A DNA stretch of 64,000 bases, from assembly GCA_905250115.1 (NCBI GenBank), contig CAJNOI010000049.1:433372-497371 (forward strand). Direction: 5' to 3'. The first letter of the stretch is position 1. Each line of letters starts with the position of its first letter. The position numbers and the translations under genes are program-made. This document shows, piece after piece, positions 44,242-57,298 of this stretch. The notes below the pieces were generated by a model. That model searched no databases. It had not been told where the DNA came from and was given only the letters and a program-made list of their open reading frames with translations. The stretch comes from Adineta steineri. Its lineage: Eukaryota > Rotifera > Eurotatoria > Adinetida > Adinetidae.

Positions 44242-46544
44242 TTTTTTGTTATTTATTGGATGGTAGATGATCTAGAAAAATTTTGATTAAAACAAAAAAG
44301 AAATTTAGTATATTGTTTAAATTAAATTGTAAAGAATAATTGAATTATTCAGTATCTTTGCTAGAGAACTTACTCGATTACGACGTTGTTATGTTGGTCA
44401 GTCGATCGATGGCCAATTGGCCAGGGCGCTAAGGCCCTTTTTTTAGTTCTTCTGTTTTTTTCTCTTTTTCCTCCCCTTTTCAACCAAACGCCGACGAGAA
44501 TCGAATGCCAACAGACAGGCAGTAGCAAAAATATTTTCTTTTTCTCCTTCTCATTCTTTCTCTCTCTCTCTCTCGTCTTTTTTATTTTATCTCTTTTCGT
44601 CCTAAGCGACAGCCAAAAAACCTCTCCGAAGAACAACTCGTCGCGTCGACAACACGCAGACAAACACATGCGCCTATGTTATTTGACAATTGACCTTGTG
44701 TTAGAAGTATAAGAACGAAAGAATACGAGAAAAAACGTCTGGGGTTTTATTGTGCAACTCACAACGACGACGAAAGGATTTACAAGGCAATGTGTAGAAA
44801 AGGAGAAAAAAAAGAGGAAAAAAGAGAAAAAAAACAAGAGGTAGATTCTGTTTCTCTCGTTCCAAGGTCGAACAGGCTTATATACATTATTGGGGACATC
44901 GGCATTGATAGGTTCAGCATGGAAAAACTACATGACAGAAAAAAAAAAGAAATTGATTTGCTTACGTGACATAAATGTTTGATATATATATATATATAGG
45001 CGACTAATACAAAAGTATATATATAAAATAATTCTTTGATTTTGTTGCGTCACTCTAATAATATCAAGGAGAACTAAAAAAGGGATCGACTAACTCGTTA
45101 GATATGTATATAATATGTTCTTAATGTCGGACACAATATTCACAATAAATGACCTCTAGTATAATGATGGATAATTCACTTTGATACGAGACGAAAAATC
45201 AAATTACATTTGCTTATCGGTGAATGAAAAGAATGATATGGAACATTGGTATACTTACGATAAAATTTCAACTTTAATTTCTAACTCTTGGAGGATATAA
45301 TATAATCAGAAAAAAAAAACATTAATAAAAATATACAAGTTAAAACAAAATAGAATTATTTATTTCAATCTTTTACTGTATATTAATATATATATTCAAA
45401 AACTACGTCATTCGTACTTTTTTCTCCACTCTCTTCTTTATATATAATCGTACGAATGGACATCAAGGTGTGTATCTATATAATATTCTTAACTATATAT
45501 GTAATCAGGTAAAAAAAGACATCAGGTTATAAAGTGTATTTATTTTAATGCACGAAAGAAATATATTTATTTACATCCTACCGACACCCTCTATCGCTGT
45601 TGTTTATAACAGTATGTTTGTTAGGTACCAAAACTTGCAAATATGGTATTGTATAGATTGTTGTTCTTCTGTTTCGTTGCCCACAAATAGTATTAAATTA
45701 TAAATAGCGAAGAGGAATGAAAAAGAAAATAATGGAATTTAATATATAATAAACAAACCAATCGATCACTATGGTATTTCGCATTCAAAGCGCTAAACGA
45801 ACAAAATAGAAAAATGATATCTTTATTGTTGTTTGCAATTTTAATAATCATCAATATATTTTAGAATTTGTACTGAGAAATGAATTCTGTATATTACTAA
45901 AACTAGTTATTCGTAATGATACTATAGAGCATTTTTAAATAAAATCATTGGTCGAATTTATCTCTTTTTTTTTGTTATATTCATTTATTTCACATATCTA
46001 AAAAGTGCACTTGTATTTTTTATAATCAGTGTCTATGCATATGTTTCGGTTTCGTTAAACAAACAAAAAAAAAAAGAAGAACATTAACAATAAATAGCAT
46101 AAAACTCTAAAAGTACGAAAAATAACGGATAAATATAAGATGTAAAAGCGAGATTAAATAAATGTATCAAAAAAACTTTCAAACACAAAATAACAAACAT
46201 CAACTTACGTTTTTCATTAGTAAAAATCTGACTATTTATCAACACACAATCATACAATACATCTACACATGCAAGAAGGATATTACAGGGTCAAACGAAG
46301 AAAACAGAATTCTAATCAATAACAACTATGTCTAATAAAGATACAAAATGGAAATAAAAATTCGAGCTGATTAATACAAGCTTATTATATAGAGGTAAGA
46401 TGTGTGACTGTCATTAGATCAGATAATATTATGATTAAATTAAAGAAGTAAGAACATCAAATAATCTAGATGTGAATGTTGAAACAAGTTTTATTCATGT
46501 CTATCACTGTAGTAAGTTATGGAAATTGTTGTAAGAAAATTTAT
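44242..46544. other. 2.3 kb gene-free spacer
   Basis: It contains the enolase promoter and 5' UTR, with a CT-rich tract (44440-44600, including a run of TC repeats), then long AT-rich sequence. Open stretches at 44370-44712 are low-complexity on both strands and rejected. The right end should be the 3' UTR of the amidotransferase-like gene. Confidence 0.5.
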
Positions 46545-47590
46545 TTATTTATTGTCTATTATTTGTGGTGGTGGTTTATTTTCAATTTCATTATTATTTA
46601 TTGATTCATCTTTTTCATTTGTATCATTTGATAATGGTTTTTCATGTTTAACAATGTAATCTAAAAATGCTTGACGAATATTAAATGAAAAAGGACTTGT
46701 TTGATCAACCATTCGTTCCGGATGCCACTAAATATACAAAGAAAAAGATATTCTATGAAACAAACATTTGTGCTTTCTTTTTCTATTATACTTGAACGCC
46801 TAAATAAAATGGATTTTCATTTGCATTTTTCCATTGTATTGCTTCAATAATAGGTTCTTCAGCTGTAGCAGCTACTTCCAATTCTGCACCAAGTTTTTCT
46901 ACACATTGATGATGTGATGAATTAACAGCACCTTTGACACAACCAGTTATTTCATTAAGTAGAGTTTTTTCTCCAACAAGTATTTCATGACGTTGATCTA
47001 TTCCTAAAAGGTCAAAGAGTAAACAGTATAAAATTTAATGATACGGTTTATAAAATAAACGAAACATTTCTTATCTCAAAATGAAGATAAACAAATGCAT
47101 ACCTTGTATTTTAGCATGACCATCAATTTTTGTAACTGTAGGAATATCATAGATCAATGTACCACCATGATAAACATTAAATAATTGCATACCTATGAAT
47201 TAAATAAGAATTAAAATAAAAATAAAATGAAATTTTCTATAAATAAAATTCACCTCGACAAATGCTTAATATAGGTAATTTAAGTTGTAATGAACGTTTA
47301 ATAACTTGTATTTCAAAATCATCACGTTTTTCATCAATATCAGTAAATTCTACACGTCCAACAAGATCTGGCCGTTTATAACGACGTGGATCAACATCTT
47401 CACCACCAGATAAAACAATACCTTGACATTTTTCAACATCACCAAGATTATTTAAATGATAGGATAAACGAATAATATCAACTTTTTCAGGGGCATCTAA
47501 AAACCATCTTTCATAATTCGCATAACGAGCACAATCTGTTATGCCTATTCTCATACTGTTTATTATTACTCGAGTTTTCATTGTTCTCAT
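46545..47590 (-). CDS. Class I glutamine amidotransferase-like protein (peptidase C26, PuuD-type)
   Basis: Four exons. The first gives MRIGITDCARYANYERWFLD, GIVLSGGEDVDPRRY and LPILSICRG, the last with the nucleophilic Cys after the elbow motif. The next gives MQLFNVYHGGTLIYDIP, then NSSHHQCVEKLGAELE, and finally WHPERMVDQTSPFSF with the catalytic His and Glu. This set matches gamma-glutamyl-GABA hydrolase-like C26 proteins, which cleave gamma-glutamyl amides. The first ATG in frame is at 47590; a later ATG at 47554 begins MRIGIT, the usual family start, so the true start may be there. The C-terminal tail (about 35 residues, acidic, Asn-rich) is extra. The family is mostly bacterial, but introns here show it is a settled nuclear gene. 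Confidence 0.8.
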
Positions 47591-47993
47591 ACAACTGTAT
47601 ATAAATGCCGATAACGGCAACGATAAGATATTGTAATACAAAATTTTGTTCTTGTATGTAGTATACAAGAATGATATGAATAGACTAAAAGGCTATAAAA
47701 AAAAAGTAAATATCCAACCAAGAATAGAAAACATCATCTGATTGCTTCGGATTGGTTTTTTTATTAAACTAGTAATATTAAATTCAATTCTTTTTTGATT
47801 TTATTAAATGATTGGAAAGAAAATTAAATATAAAAATAAATATAAAGAAATACAAATTTTATTCGTACTAGATCATATTGATTGTAGCGTACTCTATGAT
47901 GAAATTCTTATATTTGACATTTATGATAAACACGACTCATCATGACTCAAACTAAATAAATTATTTCTATATAAGATTAGATATCGAATATAT
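47591..47993. other. Shared upstream region of divergent genes
   Basis: About 400 bp between a minus-strand and a plus-strand start. AT-rich; no specific motif recognised. Confidence 0.5.
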
Positions 47994-48583
47994 ATGACAC
48001 ATTCAATAATTTTAGATATGGCATCATCATCATCAGCAACAGCACCAAATTCTTCAGGGAATTCAGATAATATTTCAAATCAATCATCGAATATCAACGA
48101 TGAAAGTAAGAAGGACTTACCAATATCTTCTACAATCAAAGAAGAAACAACAGAGTATGCGAGTTTCGAAATAAAAACGCAGTCTACTATTGGTATTTAT
48201 TATTAAAGCTAAATTTATCTAAAAGCTTATTTTCTTGCTTCATTTAATTATGAAACGATTATTTATTTTTAATAATGCTTAGAACAACGAAACGATCTCT
48301 CTCCCAATGTGATTCAAAAACTAAGTCATACACCGCTAGCGGCTTCTTGTATGGTTTCATCTATTTTCTATTACACAAAAAAGTCAACTATTTTGTTCTT
48401 TTTCTTTCAGTTATTTCAGCAACTGAACCACCCGCTTTATTCGCAATTAGAAGTCGCCGTGATGTGGTTTGTGCACGACCATTTGAAGACGTTAATATGG
48501 GCTCATCAGATGCAGATACATCATCTGGAACAGTTACAAAACCGAACGACAATAAATCTTCATCTACCAGTAAACATGCATAA
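47994..48583 (+). CDS. Small disordered protein, unrecognised
   Basis: Two exons: 47994 to about 48192 (MTHSIILDMASSSSATAPNS..., ending IKTQSTI) and about 48411-48583 (TEPPALFAIRSRRDVVCARP, FEDVNMGSSDADTSSG, ending STSKHA), joined in phase 1 across a GTATTT...TTTCAG intron of about 220 nt. About 125 residues, Ser/Thr/Asn rich with acidic patches; no fold, signal or membrane segment is evident. The central stretch FAIRSRRDVVCARPFEDVNM is the only ordered-looking part and may be a short binding motif. The alternative acceptor seven bases later also keeps frame. Confidence 0.5.
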
Positions 48584-49485
48584 AATATTTTATTGAAAAA
48601 GATAATTAAATTAACAGCGATTCATTTGTTGTTTTATTGTATATTCTTGACAAAAAAAAATGTGTATTTCATTCTTTGATTAATTGAGAATAAGTTTTTA
48701 CTTGAAAAATAAATTATATTTCAAATGATAATTATTGATAACTAATTTTTTTATCAAATATTTTATCGTATGTCAAAATCAATAGATTCAATTAATTAGA
48801 TTTACTGTCTATATTTGAATTTCATAAATATATGTTTTATAGTAAGCAATAAATTTATTCAATATAATAAAAAAGGTGTTAAGATGATTGATAACAACAA
48901 ACATACTATAACTTGAAATATCTACAGATAAAGTTGCTAAGTGTCCTCTATTGTTGACAGAATAATCTATAATGATTAATATCCTATTATTATACTTATT
49001 TTTATACATGGTAAATTCTCAGGTCCAGAGAGTGTAAGACATATTTTATTTTACATTATGATTATATTGTATAGATGATTAATAAATTTCAAGTAGGAAA
49101 ATATTGTAAGTACAATGTTTCTTTAGAATTATATGTAACAGTATATCTATAAACGAATCGACCACTTTCTTTGTAGCTGTAACTTTGACATCCATCACGC
49201 CTACATGTGCCAACTTATGTCTTATTTCTACATATCAAACCGCGTTGTATGCGTGGTTATTCTTGTTCTTTCATCATAAACGCCTCAATAGTAGTTATTT
49301 AATATCCCGTTTCTGATACCAAAATGGAAAAAAAAGAACATAAATACCCATATTCTCTCTCTCGAATACTCTCGAAACATCGCCATTCAACTACCACCCC
49401 CAGCATATTTCATATATAAATATTGCTAGTATATATCATAACATATATTATTTATTGATTTATTTTTCGTATATTAAGTGAAAAA
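48584..49485. other. Spacer and promoter of the first heat-shock gene
   Basis: AT-rich; nothing coding accepted. The right end holds GAAtaCTCtcGAA (49364-49376), a heat-shock-element-like array with one imperfect unit, and TATATAAATA near 49412. Confidence 0.5.
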
Positions 49486-50480
49486 ATGTCTCATTTTCCC
49501 ATAACACACTATCGAGTATTCAATGATCCACATGATCGATTCTTTGATGATCAACTACACTTATTCGATCCATGGCGTGATTTTGATACATTTCCAACAA
49601 CTTTATCAACTGCATCAAGTCCATTTCGATGGATTAATCAACCACATCGTTTAAATCGTTCGTCATCAACATCATCATCATCATTTCATACAACATCAGG
49701 TAATTCTGGTAGTGGTAATACACTCCTTCCTCTGACAACTATAACAACGCCAGCTCTTTCGGAGAAATTTCGTGTTCAATTAAATGTCGATGGATTTACT
49801 CCTGAAAGTATTAAAACAAGAGTTGAAGGTCGAAAAGTAATTGTCGAAGCTAAACAAGAAGATCGTCAAGGTGATGGTAACTATAGTATACGTGAAATAC
49901 GAAAGACATACGATCTTCCTGAACATGCTGGTTCGTAAAAAATTCATTTTATCTTATGTTATTAATTTATTTTTTGTATTTCTTAGATGCAAACAATTTA
50001 GCTTCATTTGTTACACCTAACAATATGCTTGTTGTTGAAGTACCTGTTACTCATCCACATATTGAACGTCGTTTATCTCAAACACTTGCTGATACTAATA
50101 CACTTGCTCAATTTGGTCAATATCGTGATCCAATATTTGATTATGCTGGTTTTATTGGTTCATCTGATTTTCGTCCACGTATTATTGATACGAATATCAA
50201 TGGACAAAAACAATTAAAAATGGCTCTAGCAGTTAAAAATTATCGACCCGAACAAATTAAAGTTTCAGTAAAAAATGATGAATTAATTGTACAAGCTGAA
50301 AATACTTATAATGATAATAATCGTTCGGAACGTTCGTTTCTAACTAAATCTATTTCATTACCACCAGGTACAAAAGTTGATCAACTTCGATCATTTTTAA
50401 ATGCTGATGGACAATTAGAAATTGAAGCACCATTTTTCGAACCTAATCAAATGCGTCCAATTGAAGTTCAACGTCTATAA
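49486..50480 (+). CDS. Small heat-shock protein with two alpha-crystallin domains (sHSP-1)
   Basis: Exons 49486-49930 and 49987-50480, intron 56 nt, phase 1. The N-terminus has the WDPF-like stretch HLFDPWRDFDTFP. Alpha-crystallin domain 1 is in exon 1 (SEKFRVQLNVDGFTPESIKT, RVEGRKVIVEAKQED, IREIRKTYDLPEHA) and domain 2 in exon 2 (LKMALAVKNYRPEQIKVSVK, NDELIVQAEN, LTKSISLPPGTKVDQL). Proteins with this double arrangement are known from flatworms (Tsp36-like); they are ATP-independent chaperones that hold unfolding proteins. The first member of a four-gene array, it is the most diverged in its linker (a Ser-rich insert near residues 60-80). Confidence 0.9.
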
Positions 50481-50983
50481 TAATATTATATTACATTCAT
50501 AACTCATTTCTTTTTACTTCTATATAGTTTTATTAATTTATCTTTGAAATAAATTAAATTTAGATATCTCAAATATTTGTTCAAATTAAATTTCATTCTA
50601 AGAAATAATATAAAACATAATTTTATTTTCTGTCAATTGTTATGTTTTTTATTGTATAAGCATAGTTGTTTTTGATAAATAGAACAAGAGATTAACTATT
50701 AAGCATACTGTGCTTTACCTTTATTCTTTCTTAAACCTATTGCTATTTTGACAGGTTTGTAACATTTAACTAGAATTGAGATTTGTGTATAAAAAAAGAG
50801 GTTTTCGACATAAAAACAAGCATAGGAGAAAAACAGATGCAGACAGGATAAGTTTCTTGAATAGATCTATTCATATTATAATTTCATTTTCTTTGACTAC
50901 TATTCATCTCTTTTTTTATACGTTTAGAAGTGTTTAAGTGTAGCTAACTGACATTCTTCAACAACAATAACTTCTAGTTAATC
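50481..50983. other. Spacer and promoter of sHSP-2
   Basis: About 500 bp, AT-rich. TTCttGAA at 50854-50861 is a two-unit heat-shock-element match, weaker than in sHSP-3 and sHSP-4. TTTTATACG near 50913 could serve as TATA. Confidence 0.45.
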
Positions 50984-51888
50984 ATGTCATTATTTCCATT
51001 TTATCATCATCGTTTTTTTGATGATCCATTCTTTTTCAATCGACTTGATTTCCTCGATCCATGGTTTGATTTTCATATGTTCCCATTGTTTCCTCCAACT
51101 GCATCAAGAATTCGACGAATTGAACGAATTGAACGACAAGAACGACGATCGTATTCATGTAGTAGTAGTAGAAGAAGTAGCACAAACAATCTTGAATTAA
51201 CATCGCGAAATTCTCAACCAGAGAATTTTCAGGTTCAATTAGATATAAATGGATTTAATCCAAATACGATTAAACAAAGAGTTGAAGGTCGCAAATTAAT
51301 TGTTGAAGGTAAACAAGAAGAACGTCAAGGAAATCGTGATCATGTCATTCGAGAAATACGAGGAAGTTATGAACTTCCAGATAATGTTGGTAAGTACATA
51401 ACATTATTCATAAATAAACTTTTATACTTATCGTTTTATTTTTGTTGTCTTTAGATACAAATCGTTTAACTTCACATGTGACAACAAATAATAAATTAGC
51501 TATTGAAATACCAGTTCAAAATTCTGAAACTGAACGTCGATTTAATCAAGCAAATAATAATAATAATAATCAAAGTTTGACTTCATTTGATAATATGGGA
51601 TTATCAGATGATTCTGATATTAGATCACGTATTGTTGATAAAGGAAATAATCAAAAACAATTAGAAATGTTCGTTGAAATGAAAAACTTTCGACCAGAAG
51701 AAATTAATGTATCAGTAAGAAATAATAGAATAATTGTTGAAGGTGAACATCGAAGTGAAGATGCAAATCGTTCCGAACGATCCTATTTTTATAAATCAAC
51801 AACATTACCACCTGGAACACAAATCGATCAACTTCAATCTCAATTTAATGATAAATTTCAATTGAAAATTGAAGCACCCTATTTTTAA
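50984..51888 (+). CDS. Small heat-shock protein with two alpha-crystallin domains (sHSP-2)
   Basis: Exons 50984-51389 and 51455-51888. It has the same plan as its neighbours: N-terminal FLDPWFDFHMFP, an Arg/Ser-rich segment (RIERIERQERRSYSCSSSR) unique to this copy, alpha-crystallin domain 1 (ENFQVQLDINGFNPNTIKQ, RVEGRKLIVEGKQEE), then domain 2 (MFVEMKNFRPEEINVSVRN, NRIIVEGEHR, KSTTLPPGTQIDQLQSQF). It ends IEAPYF, lacking the C-terminal tail of the others. The intron sits at the same place and phase as in the other three genes, showing common origin. It probably acts as a stress chaperone like the others, but its weak heat-shock element suggests different control. Confidence 0.9.
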
Positions 51889-52709
51889 TGAAAGAACATG
51901 GTGGAATCAATTGAACTATTAAAAGAAATAAACATTAAAAATTATTATATATGTAGTGTTATTTAGTCTATTGACTAGTTGCTAGAATATAATAAATAAA
52001 AAAAGATTGAAAAGATTCTTATTTGTCATTTTTATTCACACATAAATCAATACATTGAACAAAATATTTCTCAGTTGAAAAAGTACCAAGAATATGAATG
52101 ATGTAGAATATATATTGTAAATAGTTCCTGTAAAACTGATCTACTCAATTTTTCTATAACCATCAATATAATTGATTATACTATAAATCGAAAAGTCAAT
52201 TTATCAGTTTACAACTTAAAAAGTAAAGTATCACTTTATACTAGTCACGTGGCAAAAGCAAAGATAAAAGTTATACATTGTAACTATGACATCTATCATT
52301 GCATCAATATTATGTTACATACATATGTTAGTAAATATTACTAATGTTCATATTCAAGATGAATTCTTACAAAAAAGTACGGCATTATTTTCATTTTTAC
52401 ATAAGAAAAATTAACTATACTTTTCTTTCGCAAACGTCGGCTATCATCTTCGTTTATTGATAGGAAAGAAAAAAAAGAAGTGAAGAGAGTTATAAAGAAA
52501 GAGTAAAAAAAGAAAGAGAGAACGAGAAAAAGCTGGAAAGACAACGATCACAACAGAGTATTCGCGAACATTCTAGGTATTGCTACAACTCTCTATTTTG
52601 CTACTCTCCCCCCATATATAAATATGCGTGAACAACTGCGTTAAGATTATACATTCAAACATTCAATCGCGACTATTTAACACTTTACAAAGTAAATCTA
52701 TCAAACACA
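51889..52709. other. Spacer and heat-shock promoter of sHSP-3
   Basis: The left half (51965-52110) is repeated after sHSP-3 at 53705-53870. The right half carries the heat-shock element and TATA listed separately. Confidence 0.6.
52561..52624 (+). promoter_or_regulatory. Heat-shock element and TATA box of sHSP-3
   Basis: TTCgcGAAcaTTC at 52561-52573 is three perfect alternating HSF pentamers. TATATAAATA follows near 52614, about 95 bp before the start codon. Confidence 0.8.
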
Positions 52710-53649
52710 ATGGCATTCTTTCCTATTCATCGTTATCGCCGTTTCGACGATCCATTTGATCGCTTTTTTGGTGATCAACTTGATTTCTTCGATCCATGGC
52801 GTGATTTCGACACATTTCCAACTGCACTAACAGCTCAACCAAATGCATTTCGATGGGTTAATGAACCACTTCGATTAACACATGGTCAGCAAAATGTTGA
52901 ACCAACATCACCTGCACCTCATGCAGAGAAATTCCGTACTCAACTTAATATTGCTGGTTTCAATCCAGAAACTATTAAAACAAGAGTCGAAGGTCGAAAA
53001 GTAATTGTCGAAGCTAAACAAGAAGATCGACAACCTGATGGTGATTTTAGTGTTCGTGAAATTCGAAAAACATATGAACTTCCGGAACATGCTAGTAAGT
53101 ATAATATATCTTTTAGAATTAAACTTGTTGCTTATTTATTATTTTCATTCTATAGATGCAAATCGTATGGCTTCATATGTAACACCAAACAATATGTTAG
53201 TTATTGAAGCACCGATCGAAAATCCTGAAGCTGAACGTCGACTTCAACAAGCACGAAATGACAATCAAAGCTTGACTCAATTTGGTCAATATCGTGATCC
53301 ACTCTTTGATTATGCTGGTTTCTTGGGTGGTTCAGACTTTCAACCGCGTATTGTCGATAAAGGAAACAATCAAAAACAATTAGAAATGGCTGTTGGAATG
53401 AAAAACTTTCGACCAGAAGAAATCAAAGTCTCAGTAAAAAACAATGAACTCATTGTTCAAGGTGAACATCGACATCAAGATAAGAATCGTTCTGAACGAT
53501 CATTCTTCTTCAAATCAACAGCATTACCACCTGGAACACAAGTCGATCATCTTCAATCTCATTTAACTGATGATGGTCATTTAAAGATTGAAGCACCATT
53601 TGTTGAACATAAAGAAGGGCAACAATCAATTGAAAGTCACAAAAACTAA
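52710..53649 (+). CDS. Small heat-shock protein with two alpha-crystallin domains (sHSP-3)
   Basis: Exons 52710-53094 and 53156-53649. It starts MAFFPIHRYRRFDDPFDRFF and GDQLDFFDPWRDFDTFP. Domain 1 reads EKFRTQLNIAGFNPETIKT and RVEGRKVIVEAKQED; domain 2 reads LEMAVGMKNFRPEEIKVSVK, NNELIVQGEHRHQDKN and FKSTALPPGTQVDHLQSHL, with a polar tail ending QSIESHKN. It is nearly identical to sHSP-4, with changes mainly at third positions, so the pair arose by a recent tandem duplication or is being homogenised by gene conversion. A strong heat-shock element suggests induction by heat or desiccation. Confidence 0.93.
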
Positions 53650-54756
53650 AGACAAATACATTTTTGACTTGTAAACACTTTTCAATCTGTTGTGTATTAC
53701 ATACTGTATTGACTAGTTGCTAGAATATAATAAAAAGAAGACATTAAAAATATTCTTTTTCTGTCATTCTTATTTATAAATAAATCAATGAGTTGAACGA
53801 AATATTTCTCAGTTGAAAAAGTACCAAGAATATGAATGATGAAGAATATATATTATAAACAACGTTTTCAGATTGACTATGTAGTAGTATCTAGTTGAAC
53901 AGTATTGTATATTAAGTATATTAGCTAATTTGCGAAGTGTTTAAATATAATAGTTAATAGAATGTAAATGATAATGAACATCTATAAGATTAAATAGTCT
54001 AACACGTCTTAGTTTAAAAGCTGTTCAGATAGATAACGACTATCATTTAGAAAAAATAATGTAAAGGATAGCCTTCATAATCTAATAAAAACCTCATTTC
54101 AACTTATAACAATATTTTTCAAAAAGTTTGAGTTCAACGAGGACATTATTAGAAAGTTTTAATTAATCGTTCATTTACAACACCCTCTCAATGGAGAAAA
54201 ATCCTATTCATTTTTTCTTTAATGTATTGCTAATTTGTTTTCTATAAGCATCAGTATAATTGATTAATATAAATCGGAAAAAGTTAATTCATCTGTTTAG
54301 AATTTATAAAGAAAAGTGTCATTTTATCCTCGCCGCATGTTAAAAGAACATATAAAGTGTTAGGCATTATGACTATCACAACTATCATTGCATCACTGTT
54401 ATGTTCATATTTAAAATAAATTCTTAGAGAAAGTAGGACATTATTTCTACATTTACAGACGAAATAGTAGATCTACTTTTATTTGAAAAACGTCAGCGAT
54501 AACCTTCGTTTGTTGATAGAAAAGAAAGAGAGAAAGAAGTGAAGAGAGAACAAAAAAAGAAAAAGAGAACAAGAAAAAGCTGGAAAGACAATGATCACAC
54601 AAGAACATTCGCGAATATTCTAGGTATTGCTACAACTCTTTATTTCACTGCTCGCCGGCCATATATAAATATGCGTGAATATCTGCGTTAAGATTATACA
54701 TTCAAACATTCAATCGCGACTATTCAACATTTTATAAAGCAAATCTATCAAACACA
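53650..54756. other. Spacer between sHSP-3 and sHSP-4
   Basis: Its ends repeat 51965-52110 and 52140-52709, so the duplication unit includes flanking DNA. About 290 bp in the middle (53880-54170) is unique to this interval. Confidence 0.65.
54603..54671 (+). promoter_or_regulatory. Heat-shock element and TATA box of sHSP-4
   Basis: GAAcaTTCgcGAAtaTTC at 54603-54620 gives four perfect alternating HSF pentamers, the strongest array in the cluster. TATATAAATA follows near 54662. Confidence 0.85.
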
Positions 54757-55694
54757 ATGGCATTCTTTCCTATTCATCGTTATCGCCGCTTTGACGATCC
54801 ATTCGATCGTTTCTTTGGTGATCAACTTGATTTCTTCGATCCATGGCGTGATTTCGACACATTTCCAACTGCACTAACAGCTCAACCAAATGCATTTCGA
54901 TGGGTTAATGAACCACTTCGATTAACACATGGTCAGCAAAATGTTGAACCAACATCACCTGCACCTCATGCAGAGAAATTCCGTACTCAACTTAATATTG
55001 CTGGTTTCAATCCAGAAACTATTAAAACAAGAGTCGAAGGTCGAAAAGTAATTGTCGAAGCTAAACAAGAAGATCGTCAGCCTGATGGTGATTTTAGTGT
55101 TCGTGAAATTCGAAAAACATATGAACTTCCGGAACATGCTAGTAAGTAATGTGTCATTTAAAACTAAACGTGTTGCTTATTTATTATTTTTATTCTATAG
55201 ATGCAAATCGTATGGCTTCATATGTAACACCAAATAATATGTTGGTTATTGAAGCACCCATTGAAAATCCTGAAGCTGAACGTCGACTTCAACAAGCACG
55301 AAATGACAATCAAAGCTTGACTCAATTTGGTCAATATCGTGATCCACTCTTTGATTATGCTGGTTTCTTGGGTGGTTCAGACTTTCAACCGCGTATTGTC
55401 GATAAAGGAAACAATCAAAAACAATTAGAAATGGCTGTTGGAATGAAAAACTTTCGACCAGAAGAAATCAAAGTTTCAGTAAAAAACAATGAACTTATTG
55501 TTCAAGGTGAACATCGACATCAAGATAAGAATCGTTCTGAACGATCATTCTTCTTCAAATCAACAGCATTACCACCTGGAACACAAGTCGATCATCTTCA
55601 ATCTCATTTAACTGATGATGGTCATTTAAAGATTGAAGCACCATTTGTTGAACATAAGGAAGGACAACAATCAATTGAAAATCACAAGCATTAA
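54757..55694 (+). CDS. Small heat-shock protein with two alpha-crystallin domains (sHSP-4)
   Basis: Exons 54757-55141 and 55201-55694. Its 5' exon product is identical to that of sHSP-3 over the full domain 1, and domain 2 is identical apart from the tail (QSIENHKH instead of QSIESHKN). DNA differences are almost all silent. The promoter is also duplicated and has one more HSF unit than sHSP-3. The double alpha-crystallin plan could allow a single chain to form the dimer that ordinary sHSPs make from two, but this is inference. Confidence 0.93.
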
Positions 55695-56180
55695 AAACAG
55701 ATACATTTTTAACCTGTAAAATTTTTTAGTCTGTAGTTTATTATATCATCTAATCTCGAATAAATAAAACTAAAAATCAATCATCAGTATTTGTTTTAAA
55801 TTGCAAACGTCTAATTAAAAGTTTGACAACTTCAATCTTATTAGAACTAAAACTATTAGATAAAATTTTAACAACTAATCGATTAGTTATACTTCATATT
55901 CTATGATACATTTGCTAACTGATTTGTTTAATAGAAAAATTCTGTATTTAACATTTGGTTTTTTTATTTTTGTTTTGATGAAAATATTTCGAAAATGCCT
56001 ATTTTAATAAAACCGGCATAAATCATTTTCTTTCTTTTTTTTTGTTTTTGTTTTCATGACAATAATGATAACAACAAGAAGATTAAAAATAGTCGGTTTA
56101 CAAAACAAAAATTTTTTTTTTCTACTATAATCATCACTGATGTTAGATATTCTTCTGTTGCTATTGCCTTTTTAATCAAT
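55695..56180. other. Spacer between convergent genes
   Basis: 3' UTRs of sHSP-4 and RACK1 meet here; a poly-T stretch lies at 56030-56050. No other feature recognised. Confidence 0.5.
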
Positions 56181-57298
56181 TTAACGTTGTTGTACTTCAA
56201 ATACTCGTATTTGATTATCAGTAAAACCAGCAAATAATGTTTGACCATCAGCAGACCATGCCAATGATGTACATTGTTTTTCTGATTTAACTTCATCAGC
56301 GACTGTTTTTGTTTCCAAATCCCAGATTTTAATTGATGAACCACTTGCTAAAAAAGATCAAACAAAACAAGATTTAGTTCAAAATAGAATTTTATGTATA
56401 TATATCTTTCTTACCAGCACAAAGCCAGTATCGATTAGGTGAAAAACATAATGCATTAATGATATCACCACTTTCAAGTGTATATAAATGTTTTCCATCA
56501 TTAAGATCCCATAACATAGCTTTACCGTCACGACCACCACTAGCACATAATGAACCATCAGGTGATACTGTAACAGTATTGATATATGAATTATGACCAT
56601 AATGATTTGTACGTAATTTGCAATTAGTTAAATTCCAAACCTTGAATTAATGAAGTTTAATAGATAAATAATATAAAAGATGAAATATTACTTTAACAAG
56701 TTTATCCCAACCAGCTGAGACAATAAGTGGATCTTTTTGATTTGGACTAAAACGTACACATGAGACCCAATCAGAATGGTTATCATCGACAATTGTATAT
56801 TTGCCTAAATTTAAGAAGACAATTCAAAATATTAAAATTTCATTTTTGAAAATCAATAAATTTACATTGTCCGACTGTATTCCATAATTTAATTGTTTTG
56901 TCTCGGCTACCACTAACAATTTGTCGATTATCAGCCGAAAATGCAACACTTAATACATCTTTTTTATGGCTGACAAATTGTCGTGTACTTGTACCAACTG
57001 ATAAATCCCAAAGACGTAATGAACTGTCCCATGAACCACTGACAGCAAAGAGACCATCACTTGATATAACAACATCCGAAACAAAATGTGAATGACCACG
57101 TAAAGCTTTACTTGGTACACCACATGATGTACTTTCACCAGTTGGGTCATGTTGATTATTCAATTGCCAAATTATAATCGATTTATCTCGTGATGATGAT
57201 AAAACTATATCAGGAAATTGTGGTGTTGTTGCGATTTGTGTTACCCAATCATTATGGCCAACAAGAACGCCTTTTAATGCAAGATGTTCGTTCGACAT
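56181..57298 (-). CDS. RACK1: RACK1, ribosome-bound WD40 scaffold
   Basis: Four exons encode about 320 residues forming seven WD repeats. It starts [20 protein letters not shown] and [20 protein letters not shown], then [92 protein letters not shown] and [20 protein letters not shown], ending [12 protein letters not shown]1 sits on the 40S subunit near the mRNA exit and anchors protein kinase C and other signalling proteins. The first repeat pair carries a small insert ([14 protein letters not shown]) relative to vertebrate RACK1. The stop is TAA at 56181-56183. No damage seen. Confidence 0.95.

Noticed and set aside
44370-44712. Overlapping open stretches on both strands
   Set aside because: CT/GA-rich promoter sequence of enolase; composition alone keeps the frames open.
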